A program made the position numbers and the translations under genes. Below are positions 39,733-50,046 of a stretch of DNA of 64,000 bases, in pieces. The notes under the pieces were generated by a model. That model did no database searches, was not told where the DNA came from, and saw only the letters and a list, made by a program, of their open reading frames with translations. The stretch comes from Absidia repens (taxonomy: Eukaryota > Mucoromycota > Mucoromycetes > Mucorales > Cunninghamellaceae), in contig MCGE01000044.1 in NCBI GenBank assembly GCA_002105175.1, positions 186,001-250,000 on the forward strand, in the 5' to 3' direction. The stretch's first letter is position 1, and each line of letters starts with the position of its first letter.

Positions 39733-40658
39733 TTATTGTTCAGTGGTCGGTCTTGCCAACAGCCCAGGGCGTCTTCCAGCAGTGACAAGGTTCATAAAAG
39801 CGGCGCGCAAATTCCGAGATGCATTGGTGTCCCGTTGCCACACAGTGTTACAGCGACGACACGCTAACACTGCGTACATACGTTTCGCCTGTTCACCAGG
39901 TCGGGTAATCACCGCGTTCGTGAGCTTTCTGTGACCACATTTTGAGCATACTTGCGACGTACGATGTTCATCCATATTCACAAAAACAAGTTTCCCAGAC
40001 TTGTCCGCCTTTGACAAAAGATGTCGACACTTGTCAGCAAGGGATCCTTCGCCTTTTTTGTTTCTGCCGAACTTTGCGTCGCCGAAAACCACAATCGGTA
40101 CCTTGTCTTTGTCATTGTTTATGGGAGCCTTTTTCCATTTCCTATGTATCAGAAATATGTACAACAGATGTTATTATGCCTTGCATATACATTTTTAAAT
40201 CAAATAAACTTGCCTAAGCTTCGGCGGCGGCGGAGGAAGAGGAGGTGGATCGTCAGTATCGTCAGACCTTGTTCGTCGTCGTCTTCTTTGTCGTGTCTGG
40301 CCAATATTTGATGATCTTTCCATGGCACCTGGTGGAGGTCTGTACTTGTAGCCGCCATCAATCAACACATTCACCAATTCGGCGTCCATCTTTTGTCTTC
40401 CTTGGTAATTGGCGAACTGCAGACCGAGAATAGCCTCTTGCCCATAAAATTCAGTCAAAGGACCTAGCGCTTGTAATGATGATTGAATGTATGCCTGTAT
40501 CCCTTCCAAATCAGTGGTTTTGTTTGTCGTTATTTGCGCCTCCACAGTACGAATTGCATCAGTTTTCAACATGTTGATTTTGTTGGACGTTTGTCTGAAG
40601 CCTGCACGAGTATAATATTCGATAGAGGATATACGTCGAATTTCATGACCTTAACACA

Positions 40659-40695
<37 letters not shown>

Positions 40696-43600
40696 TTAGA
40701 ATGTCGTCTGTCTGCCATTAGATGTCCTTTTCAATTACTCTCTTGTTCGTGGTCAGTATCGACTTGAGCATCAGCATCAGCGTGGGCGGCATCATCAGCG
40801 TGGGCGGCAACATCAGCGTGGGCGGCATCATCATCTTGGGCGGCATCATCATCTTGGGCGGCATCATCATCTTGGGCGGCATCATCATCTTGGGCGGCAT
40901 CATCATCTTGGGCAGCTCCTAGCACCGATATTAGTAAATAAACAAAAGAAAAAAAGAAAAAGTCAATACATAAACAATAGTTCTTGTAGAAAACCACCAT
41001 AGCCACTTACCCTCCTGTTCCACTGCGTAATTGTAAACGTCATCACTTGAACCATTGCTAGCCACATAGATTGAATTCATACCAGGATCTACACCCCACA
41101 CATTCAAATACGGGAATTCCCACGCTTGGAAGTCTTCAGGTTGCAAATCAGGAAGAGCAGCATCATTTCGAATCGGCTTGTCGAAAGGGATTGATACAGA
41201 AAATCCGTTCGTCACGATGTACTTCGCAAATATCATCCCATTCCCTTTTCTGATTTTGTCAACGTTGAGAATGTTCGTCAATGTTTCATCGCCATGGATA
41301 TATTGTGTGAGGCCCACTGATCGAAGGATTTGCCCCATGGATGTATTGTCGATTTTGATGCATTTCTTTGTGTAGGACGGTTTCGGCACCAAGTTGTAAA
41401 CTTGTTGCTTTTTCATCAAGTGATCGACTCCAGGTGTGAAGCATCTTGGTAACAAATCCTGGTGGTGTTCAGGGTCCTGTAAGTATTCAACAGAATGAAG
41501 AATTTGCTGGCGAGTGTTGGCGATGGTGTTTTGTAAGGATGTAAATGACAAGTCCGACAGGTACGATAATTGTTGGCGGTCAAGGTTGTCGTTTGTCGGT
41601 ATAATTTGTTGTATTGTTTTTGCCAATTTTGACCGTCGGCGTCGACCTATTCTTGAGTTTTCATCAAGTCCACGTACTACTTCAAAGCACCAAGTGCGAG
41701 GAACTACGGTCTGTACTGGGTTTACTGCATTTGCGGTGTCGATATTGTGTTGGTCAAAAGCGCGGACAATGTTATAACCATACTTCGTGAAGATATCGCA
41801 ATGGCGAGAAATATATGCAGTTGACAGTTGCGTAGTCGAATTGTCTAGCAATGTTGCCGGTGCCCCCGCCTGTTGACAATAGTTGATCAAATTATTCAGC
41901 AAATGACGATTTCCAAGTTGATCGTTGTCGAAGTATTGTCGTTGAGCTTCCAAAAATTGGCGATGTGGGTTGGTGTATGTATCCTGACGAGCGCCGAGAT
42001 CATCAAGTAAGGGCCGTACCTCCATAATAGCAAGATCCAAGGAGTCAAGAAGTTCTTGCGTTTCCTGGTTGATGTTATCTGCGCCATCCACTTGCTGTTC
42101 CATCATCGTTTGCAAAGATGTCATCACACCGTTCACCATGCTGTCATTCCATCGTTCGTCGTTTAGCTGGTGTTGGAAACCGAAGTGATTTGAGATATTC
42201 AATAGCAATTGGGTTGAAGCTTGGTACAGACGAAGCAGTTCGTGGAGTCTGGTGGATAATTGGATCAAAGAGGCAACAATCGTGGGATCCATGGCTTCCG
42301 CTACTTCGGTTGACATTGTTCCAATTCTTGAGATAGTGATTGTGATGACTGACCGAAGGCCGGTTTCCCTGTTCATGATACGTCCATGAAGAACACCGTA
42401 TGCATTTTCAACTTCTTTTCCAAGTGAATCAGTTTGTTCTTGTAGAGCAGCCATATTATAAACACACAAAAGGTCCACTTTCCCATCATCTAGTACAGCA
42501 TTTACATCGTCTTTTATTTCGTCAGTAATGCCAGGTTGAGACAAAGCATCAGAAGACTCGATTGCAATATCCGCATTGTTGACCAGACTTGCTAGGATGT
42601 GAAGCCCCAATACGTTGCAAGTTTTTTCAATCGAATCCTATAATACAATACATGGCGGTAAGTATCAAACATTGACCTCTGTATACTTTTATTGTATTGT
42701 ATTACTTACCTTTTGTTGTTCCTGTTCTAATATTTGTTCTTCAGGATCCTGCTGCTGGAGAAGTTGCTGTTGCTGTTGTTGTTGATGCTGTTGGTTCTGG
42801 CGTTGCACCATTCGCTGACGAAGACGTAAAGAAAATAAATTTGACATCCACTGCGTAAAGTCCTCAACAATTCGATTTGTAAATTTGGTCGCATATTGGG
42901 CCAACATTGGAGTCAGAATATTCGTATACGCTTTTCCATGAATTTTTTGTACAAGAAAAGCTTGTCGGGACGCTTCTGATGGATTCAGTTGCTGATACAC
43001 ATTGTCGATATTTGTCGCCAAATCCATGCTGATTGAATTGTTGATGGTGATGTTGCTGCCAGTGACTTTTTGAAAGACAGCATAAAAAAAACTCATCGTA
43101 AAGAGCTGTTTTGGTATGGGTTGGTGGTTCGTCAAAGAGTGATATAGATAAAATGTAATAAATAGGTGCACTTTTATGACTGTATCCCGAGTGTACGAAA
43201 CAACGTCGCTGATTCCCTGTAGAATTTGTTGGTGATGATCCTGGTTTTCAATCCGCAGCAATGATTTCAGTCCCTGTTTCCGGCAAACCGTCGTCGTTTT
43301 ACCCAATTCTTGTTGTACTTGTTGTAGTCGAGTCTGTTTTCGGAAGGGGCATTTTCGACTTGTTGATCGTGAATGAGTGGTTGCTGTTTCAGAGCTACCA
43401 TGTTTAAGGCAAACCGGGCAAGGACGGACTGATTTCTTTTGACCAAGTTTTTTTCGCATTAAAGAGCCACCCCGTTTGGCCACCTTTTCGAGAGTACCTT
43501 GTTTGCGCTTACGCTTGGACCCAGCCAACTGTCTTGAAGTTGAGCCGCGAGTTGATAATGAGGAGGCATCACCGTCGCTGTTATCACTGTCGGTGTCATC

Positions 43601-43864
43601 ATCGTTTTCCGCACGTCTTTGTTCATCTTCAGCTTTTTGTGTAAAAAAAGAAAGATTAGTAAGATTACCTTGTTTCTCATACTAATTTGTTTAGCACTTA
43701 CCATGACGCAGGTTCGCTTGCTGTCGTTTCCACCGTTTTTTGTACATAATGATATCAAAAACTGTCATTCCTTCATAAGTTGTTAGGGGTTGAATAACAT
43801 CATCCTGTGTCATATCCATCAATCTAAGCAAGTCTTCCTCGATAATCAATTGATTGGCGGCCAT
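39733..43864 (-). CDS. Fanzor: eukaryotic TnpB-family RNA-guided nuclease, 6 exons
   Basis: Exons 43864-43702, 43632-42710, 42637-41011, 40918-40739, 40649-40214 and 40141-39733 close in phase to 1245 residues. Fanzors are eukaryotic TnpB relatives that cut DNA under RNA guidance. The RuvC-like nuclease is C-terminal. WGVDPGMNS holds the first Asp (879). VNMDEHRTSQVCSKCG holds the Glu (1168) and first zinc pair (Cys 1175, 1178). CRRC (1204, 1207) completes the ribbon, and QRDTNASRNL holds the last Asp (1214). The usual TnpB Glu position reads VVFGDAKFG, without Glu, as described for the rearranged Fanzor site. An N-terminal CPVC...H...C finger (126-149) and basic clusters could bind nucleic acid. 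Exon 4 encodes AAQDDD repeats. Intron 5 is GC-AG. No frame break was seen. Confidence 0.9.
40636..40738 (-). other. Fanzor intron 4 with long poly-T tract
   Basis: The donor GTAATT at 40738 follows GAG-A, and the acceptor TTAAG lies at 40654-40650. Both splice in phase 1, giving a Ser codon that joins the acidic repeat exon to HEIRRISSIEYY. On the coding strand the intron carries more than 30 consecutive T (plus strand A, 40660-40693). The exact acceptor is supported by the conserved reading frame immediately downstream. Confidence 0.7.
40757..40917 (-). repeat. 15-bp coding minisatellite inside the Fanzor gene
   Basis: Tandem GCCCAAGATGATGAT units, about five exact copies then degenerate GCCCACGCTGATGTT-type units, make up most of exon 4. 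They encode Ala-Gln-Asp-Asp-Asp followed by Ala-His-Ala-Asp variants. The repeat interrupts the nuclease between the first RuvC strand and the conserved RRISSIEYY segment, so it should form a flexible acidic loop. Length polymorphism is expected from its structure (inference). Confidence 0.9.
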
Positions 43865-44424
43865 ACTGATGATAGGGACCTGGAGGTATTGGTGTTTGTT
43901 AAAAAGAAAAGAAAACAAAACGCTGTTGCGGCTAAATTTGTGATTTTAGTCCAACTGGATTGTTCCTTGGGCGGAATTTGAAATGACTTGTTCCTGAATC
44001 GGACAAAAATAGAATTGAGAGTAGTGAGCACCAGAACTTTTGTAGATAAAGTCCAACTGTAGAGAAAGTTTATAAAAAATAAACTTGAAAGAGTAAATAA
44101 AATAAAAAAGAAAAGTATTGACCTTTGTTGGTTCAATAAAAATAAGTGTATAACACACAGTAAAAATAAAAAAGAGGACTTGTAGTCACAAAAAATAAAA
44201 GAAAGTTTCTATATAGACGATAGAAACAAAATAAAAATAAGACAGTGGTTTGGTGGTTAAAAGCCTTTGTACTGAATTTTATAAAAAAGATTGAGATAAA
44301 TATATGATAATAGATAGCTTAAGAAAAAAGAGAATTGGCGGGGGAAAGGTGGGGTATTTATACTAAAAAATAAAGTGGCGGCGAGTGCCGAACGTGATAA
44401 AAAAATATAAAAATAAAAATGATG

Positions 44425-44680
44425 ATCGACCAGTATCCTAGACCGGATAGGAAATCAGCGGCTTCCTGTTTTCGTCCAGTTCGATACTTGATTTCAAAGT
44501 CATATTCAGCCAAGTATTGGATCCATCTTGCTACAATGCCAGATACTTTGGGTGATTGTACCAACCATCGTAAAGGTGAGTGGTCTGATATGACAGTGAA
44601 TTTTTTGCCAAGTAAATAAGGCCTGAATAGTTGCAGGCTCCATACTAGGGCGAGACATTCCAATTTAGTAGCACCGTAGT
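44425..44680 (-). pseudogene. Ty3/gypsy retrotransposon RNase H fragment
   Basis: The frame encodes NYGATKLECLALVWSLQLFR, then FTVISDHSPLRWLVQSPKV and YDFEIKYRTGRKQEAADFLS. This is the RNase H part of a Ty3/gypsy polymerase, including the conserved TD-like (SDH) and ADxLS motifs. A stop lies just upstream in frame, and the tail runs into low-complexity sequence. No integrase, protease or reverse transcriptase palm is seen nearby, so it is a small relic. It lies about 560 nt upstream of the Fanzor ATG. Confidence 0.8.
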
Positions 44681-44869
44681 TTTGTTGTCAATGGAAGATT
44701 CAGTTGATTTATATTTTTACAAATATACCCCAATCAGCTAATAGAGGAAGATATTGTATGAGTCATCTTTTTACAAACACCCCATTTCCCCTCCTCCCCG
44801 TTCATACGAGTATTCACAAATACAACATGTCTACTGTGAGTATTTCTCTTCCACAACACAACGCTACTA

Positions 44870-45035
44870 TACCCTACAAAGCAATATAATACATACTCTA
44901 CAAAAACAAATCAACACATACCCTACAAACAACACAACATATACCCTACAATATATAACAACACATATCCCTCAAAGAATAGTATATTTAACACGAAAAC
45001 AACACACGTATTCCACAAAAACAGCGTACACAAAT
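44870..45035 (+). repeat. Degenerate tandem repeat of an ACACATACCCTACAAAACA type
   Basis: Motifs such as ATACCCTACAAAGCA, ACATACTCTACAAAAACA, ACACATACCCTACAAACAAC, ATATACCCTACAATAT and ACACATATCCCTCAAAG recur every 22-30 nt. The unit is AC-rich and C-poor on the complementary strand. The array is short and imperfect, and no gene overlaps it. Confidence 0.5.
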
Positions 45036-45464
45036 ATTTTTTTCAAATGTGATTTTCTTTATTGCAGTGATATGATAAAATAGACGGTAATAGTGAAATA
45101 AGAGACAATATACTGTATAGTAACATAAGAGTTGAAGAGGATACTAACATTGCCTTCAACAAAACAGTACACTCATACTATTCTCTTATAGCACAACCTC
45201 CCCTGCTTCATACTGAAATGCTGCTGCGTCCGAGGTGATAATGGCATATCTTCGCTTCAGGAAGCTCCCCAGAAGCTATTTAGTGGTAGTAGTTTTTTTT
45301 TTTTTTTTTTTTTTTTCTGAAGTAAAAATGTGGAGGTGTTTCGAATGTTGCGTACAAAAAAAGAGACAGGTAACATCATCATCATCAAACAAAAAAGTCA
45401 TTTGGTTGGTTTCAATAGAAGATAGATTTTATTTATTTGTAATACCACAAGAGTACATACCAGC

Positions 45465-45507
<43 letters not shown>

Positions 45508-45509
45508 AA

Positions 45510-45695
45510 AGTCCTGACTGAGCGCTGAACAACGACGGATGGGCCCCAAGGGGCTGCCCACCAAAGTGCGAAAGGGCGGAGGCTTTAATCCTATCCCATC
45601 AAAACCCACACTTTAATAAAAAAAACTGTGACACCCTGTAAATCGAAAGATTTCCAAAAGCTCCAGCGGAGCGCCAGAGCGTTTATTAATTTAAT
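45510..45695 (-). repeat. Repeat R2, copy 2 (inverted)
   Basis: The reverse complement reads ACGCTCTGGCGCTCCGCTGG, then TCGATTTACAGGGTGTCACA, AGTGTGGGTTTTGATGGGAT and GGTGGGCAGCCCCTTGGGGC. It is collinear with 28010-28205. A poly-A tract of more than 35 nt (45466-45506) abuts one end, which may be a retroposition tail or a local expansion. Confidence 0.65.
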
Positions 45696-45944
45696 ATACT
45701 TAAAGAAAGAGGGGTAAACCATTAGGCACGTAAAAACATATTGGGAGAGGTGTCTTCAAAAAGAGATCGGTTTAAAATAAAATATACGATTGTCTAAACC
45801 ATATTATCATTTAGTCTAAACTATGTTGAATAAAATGTCCAAAATTGAAAGCTAAATCGTCTCGAGCGGAGTTTATTCTCGTCTAAAAAAAAAAAAAAAA
45901 AACGTCTCAAGTTCAACCGGAAAACCTGTATTCTTCAAACCCTC

Positions 45945-46615
45945 CCTCAATATGATGACCTCATCATCATATATGTGTTATGGAGCTTTTAAATCTTATT
46001 TTGGTGTTTATTTTAGTTGTGATTATTTATCCTGTATCCACATATGAATAAAATATGCTGTACCTTTTCACTAACATTCTTAGTGTCTTTTTTCCTATGT
46101 TTGAAAGAGATATGGATATAATTATGTACCCACACTGTAGTGAAAAAAGGCATGTGTGTGCAAGAAAAAGTATGCAGATTGGATGAGACTTACCCAATTT
46201 AATTTCGTGGAACCGTTTTTATTTTTATTTTTTTTACCATATGTATGATACTGCAACAACAGGAAAAAGCTGGAAATGTCATTCATTACACACAAAAGAA
46301 ATGACTACACACTGTGTTGTGGCCATGTTTTTGAATTCCTCATGGTATATCGCCAACAAAATGAAAAAAAGTGACTGAAATAGGAAATTCAATTCATGCA
46401 TGAATTTATTTTCAGGTACTACTTCTTTGAATTCTTACAAGATTCATTTAAACTATGATTCAAAAAAAAAGGAAACATTATATGGATAATGCATGGAGGA
46501 AAGATTGAGCGATTGCAAGTTATATTCCAATGATAAAGTAAAATCAAGTTCATTGGAAAAGGTAGAAGTTTTTAAATCACCGCAAAACTTTGGAAGTGGG
46601 AAAGTGGTGAGTTTG
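45945..46615 (+). repeat. Repeat R3, right copy
   Basis: Collinear blocks with the left copy: TCCCTCAATATGATGACCTC (45950), GAATTCCTCATGGTATATCG (46334), GAAATAGGAAATTCAATTCA (46378), TGAATTTATTTTCAGGTACT and TTTAAATCACCGCAAAACTT (46571). Small insertions, one carrying an AATAAAATATG motif (46047), separate the blocks. It encodes no recognisable protein. Confidence 0.6.
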
Positions 46616-47931
46616 CCCTTTTTCGGTTGTCTGTCCCTCCCCGTTTTTTTTTTGAACGGAACGTCAAAAAAAAAACGCCCAACCAATCAAAACGCCACAA
46701 AAAGATGACAGCTTTGTCTTCCAAAGTTACATAAAGTTGCATTGGAAGCTTTTTTTCTTTCGTTCACAAAAGATAGCCAAGTAGTTATAACAATCTCTCT
46801 TTTACGAATATGTTACTTGTTTTTATATAGCATCATCTAAGCAAAACGATAGTTTGACGAAAGACTACTTACTAAAATGTTCGTTGATTGAAAACACCAT
46901 GTGGCCCACGTAAAATTCGGAGGTTCAATTGATCTTTGATTTTTGTTATATTGGACCTTGCTGCAAACATAATCAAACAACAGGTTCTTTCCGCTATTAA
47001 AAAATAGAAAATGTAGAAAAACAAAGCACATAGATTAGGATGCCGGTCAAGCGATTATTATATGCATATGGAAGAGGAAAAAAAATAGGGGGGAGAGAGG
47101 CAATAGAGTACAGGATATTTTTTTTTAAAAAAAAAAGAAAGTAAAGGTCCATTACTGATTATAGACTTGCGGCACGTGCATGATTCAAGCATCCTCCCCG
47201 TCTTTTATTTATACCTGCTGGATAGCAAACCTGTCACATGGAATATACAAATCAGGTCTTTTTTATCTTTTGAAAGCGGGTGTTTGGGAATCAATGGATG
47301 TATTCTATATGTTGGGTGATAATGTCTGTGTGTGACATTTGAAAATTTCAGTGATTCTTTTAAGGCGACTTCCTCGGGAGGAAATGGATGGAATAGACAA
47401 AGTAAATGAAGTAAATTAATATGTCAATATATACTGATCATTAACACTCCCTTCGTTCTATATGTACAACACAAAGTACCACGCATACACGGTCCAGTAC
47501 TTTTTGTCCTGCCCTGTAGTATAGTATGTAGTATACGAACACGCTGTGTCTGGATTTCACAATATATACAAAAATATTTAAATTTAGAAGATATATAATA
47601 TGAGTTTGGATTATATAAAGTTTAAGCATCCGACCATTCTTTTTTTTTTTGTTTTATGTACCACAACAAGTCCCTGTCCTTATAGTGTTAGTGACCATAT
47701 AGGCTTCTTTGTACAACTTTTTTCAACGTCCACCCTTGCTAATATTAAAAAAATGAAAAAAGAAAAAAAAAAGTTTTTTAGCTCACACCATCTCCAATTA
47801 TCCCTAATTTTCCTTCTTGTTCTTCTTCTCCTTTCACTCTTATTTAAACCACCCGTCTTGTTCTTTTTTCCTCTTTCTTCTTCTTCAATTTTTCCTCATT
47901 CTCACTCCCCCATTACTTTCCTTTTGATAAA
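46616..47931. other. Intergenic region, no gene recognised
   Basis: About 1.3 kb separates R3 from the GPI-protein gene. Frames are short and AT-rich. The last 200 nt (47740-47930) are strongly pyrimidine-rich and read directly into the ATG at 47932, as expected for the promoter and leader of an expressed fungal gene. Confidence 0.4.
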
Positions 47932-49109
47932 ATGAAGTTCGCTGCCATTACCACTACCACTCTTGCTGCTGCCTCTGTTGCCCAAGCTGCTATCACTGTA
48001 AGAGAGGAACAGTTGACATTAAAATACGCAATTGTGTTGATATCTTTTATTATTATTGTCACTATTATAGATTGTCACTCCATGGGCTGACACTACCTGG
48101 GTAAGCTTCTAGCAAAAAATGTCACTATCATTTATAGTCATATCATCCACTGTCTATACACATGCTTACTTTATTTTCCACAATCAATGTAATAGAACTC
48201 TGGCGCCCACGGTAACATTACCTGGAAAGCTGCTGGTACCGACGCCAACCAAAAGTGTGAAATTCAACTTTTGAACGGTAACAGCTCAAACGCAAAGTAA
48301 ATACACATACCTGATAAAAAAAAAAAGGGAGACAGTTTCGACCGAGTTCCGCCGTAGAAAAAGGGGACAGGGGAAAAACATGTAAAATCTCGATGGATTT
48401 TTTTTAATTCATTATTATTTTTCCTCTGTGATGTATTTTAGCTTGGTTGCCTACGTTACCGATCCTAAATTGCCTGTCGACTGTACCTCTGGCTCTTTCG
48501 ATGTAAGATTAAATGATAATGATGATGATGATTTAGTAGCCCCAAGAAAAAAAAAGAGTGGACTAGACATGTACCTCTTGATGATCGGAGAAAAATTGGC
48601 TTTTACTCACTCCTTTTTTTTTTATTGCTATACTTTATTGGGATTAGATCTATCCTTTGAATGACTTTGCTGCTGGTAAATACTCTATTCGTATTGGTCA
48701 ATCTGCCTCCTCCACTTGGGCCTACTCTGGTGTCTTTAACTTCGTTGGTAAAGGCGCTGCTAAACCTCTTCAAGTGGCCTGTAAGTTTTTTTGTTTTTTT
48801 TTTCTTTAATTTATGGATTGAAATCCCGACCTAGCAAAACTAAATTGGATATTTCCCTTTTTTTTTAAAAAAATTATAGCTGGTGCTGCCCCTGCTAGCT
48901 CTGGTGCTAGTGCCGCCGCTTCTTCTGGCGCTGCTGCCAACGGTACTTCATCAAGCTCAGCTTCCGCTACCGGCAAGACCAACTCCACCAGTGCTTCCGC
49001 TGCTAACGCTTCTTCCAGCTCTACCAACGGTGCTTCTTCCGATGCTACCTTCAGCATGGCGGCTGTCGCTGCTGCTGCTGGTTTGTCTGCTTTGGCCATG
49101 GCTTTGTAA
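47932..49109 (+). CDS. GPI-anchored Kre9/Knh1-like cell wall protein
   Basis: Six exons (47932-47997, 48071-48100, 48196-48296, 48442-48502, 48648-48780, 48880-49109) join in phase to 206 residues. A signal peptide ends near residue 19 (AQA). The N-terminal domain reads ITIVTPWADTTWNSGAHGNI, then TWKAAG and YSIRIGQS, matching the beta-sandwich of the Kre9/Knh1 family, linked in yeast to beta-1,6-glucan. The last 75 residues are Ser/Ala/Thr-rich and end in a hydrophobic MAAVAAAAGLSALAMAL tail, typical of GPI attachment. It should be exported to the plasma membrane or wall. The second exon is only 30 nt. AATAAA lies at 49223-49228. Confidence 0.85.
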
Positions 49110-50046
49110 ACGACATTTTCCCCTCCATCTAATACAACATGATTCCTCTTATACTTTTATGACCTTCCCACTCCTATAGCCTCTATACACTCATCTTCTT
49201 AATTTATTTATATATTCATAAGAATAAACACACACACGCACACAAAATCCACGCGCGTTACATTAAAATTCACTGACTGACTGATTAAGTGCATGCATTT
49301 TCATTTCCCAAACAATGGGATCATCTGCTGCTGCTGCTGCTGTTGATGATGTGTATGGATGGACGATTTGTTTGAATATATGCATCGGATAAACAAAGAA
49401 AGTGCCTCATTGTGAAAACGAAGGTTACACCAATCACTCGGAAAGTGAGGAAAAAAAAGGGCGGAAAGGGAAAATCTTGTGATGATTTTCATTTTACAAA
49501 TAAAGAGAAATCAAGTCTTCTCTTTTTCTTTTTTGAGGATAAAAAAAAAAAGGATCCACCACGATTTATTTAAAATAGAGGGTGTGTTTTTGTGTGTTTC
49601 ATATAATGAAAGATCATCTTGTCTTTGCCACGTGAAGTGATGATAGAAAAGAATGCCTCTTTTTTTCTAAACAGAACACTGATGATATGTGATTGGCTGA
49701 TATTTGATAGGGAAATAGGATTGGAGTTGCATTAAAAAAACATTCTCTAGTGTTTTTTTCTTATTTTTTTTGCACAGGATCCTAGTGTTTATATTTGTGT
49801 GTGTGTGTCGATGTTTTTCTCGGAATCAATCGAGGAGATTAAGGGGTTCTATTATTGTGGCAAAATCGATATGATAACAAGTGCCCATGTTTTTTTTACT
49901 TGGGTGCATATAAAACACCAAAAAAAAAAAAGTATTCTTTTCTCTCCTTTTTTTTTTTATTTGTTCCATCTTATATTTTTTTTTCTTTCTTTTCTAATTT
50001 TTTTTTCTCTGTCCGATATACATATATATAGATATATACACATCTC
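49110..50046. other. Intergenic region between GPI protein and kinase genes
   Basis: About 0.9 kb without a credible gene. It holds a CTG trinucleotide run (49326-49342), the GPI-protein 3' end, and a pyrimidine-rich tract (49930-50015) leading to the kinase ATG at 50047. Confidence 0.4.

Noticed and set aside
39733..40164. Stand-alone bacterial IS605-type TnpB fragment or contamination
   Set aside because: The zinc-ribbon frame joins in phase to five upstream exons through introns with eukaryotic splice signals, so it belongs to a spliced fungal gene.
40757..40917. CRISPR-like array
   Set aside because: The 15-bp units are contiguous with no spacers and are translated in frame in the Fanzor gene.
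45235..45528. Small plus-strand ORF between the tandem array and R2
   Set aside because: It is built from poly-T and poly-A tracts and overlaps repeat sequence.
46453..47031. Overlapping small frames at the right R3 copy
   Set aside because: They fall in non-coding repeat sequence and are not preserved in the left R3 copy.
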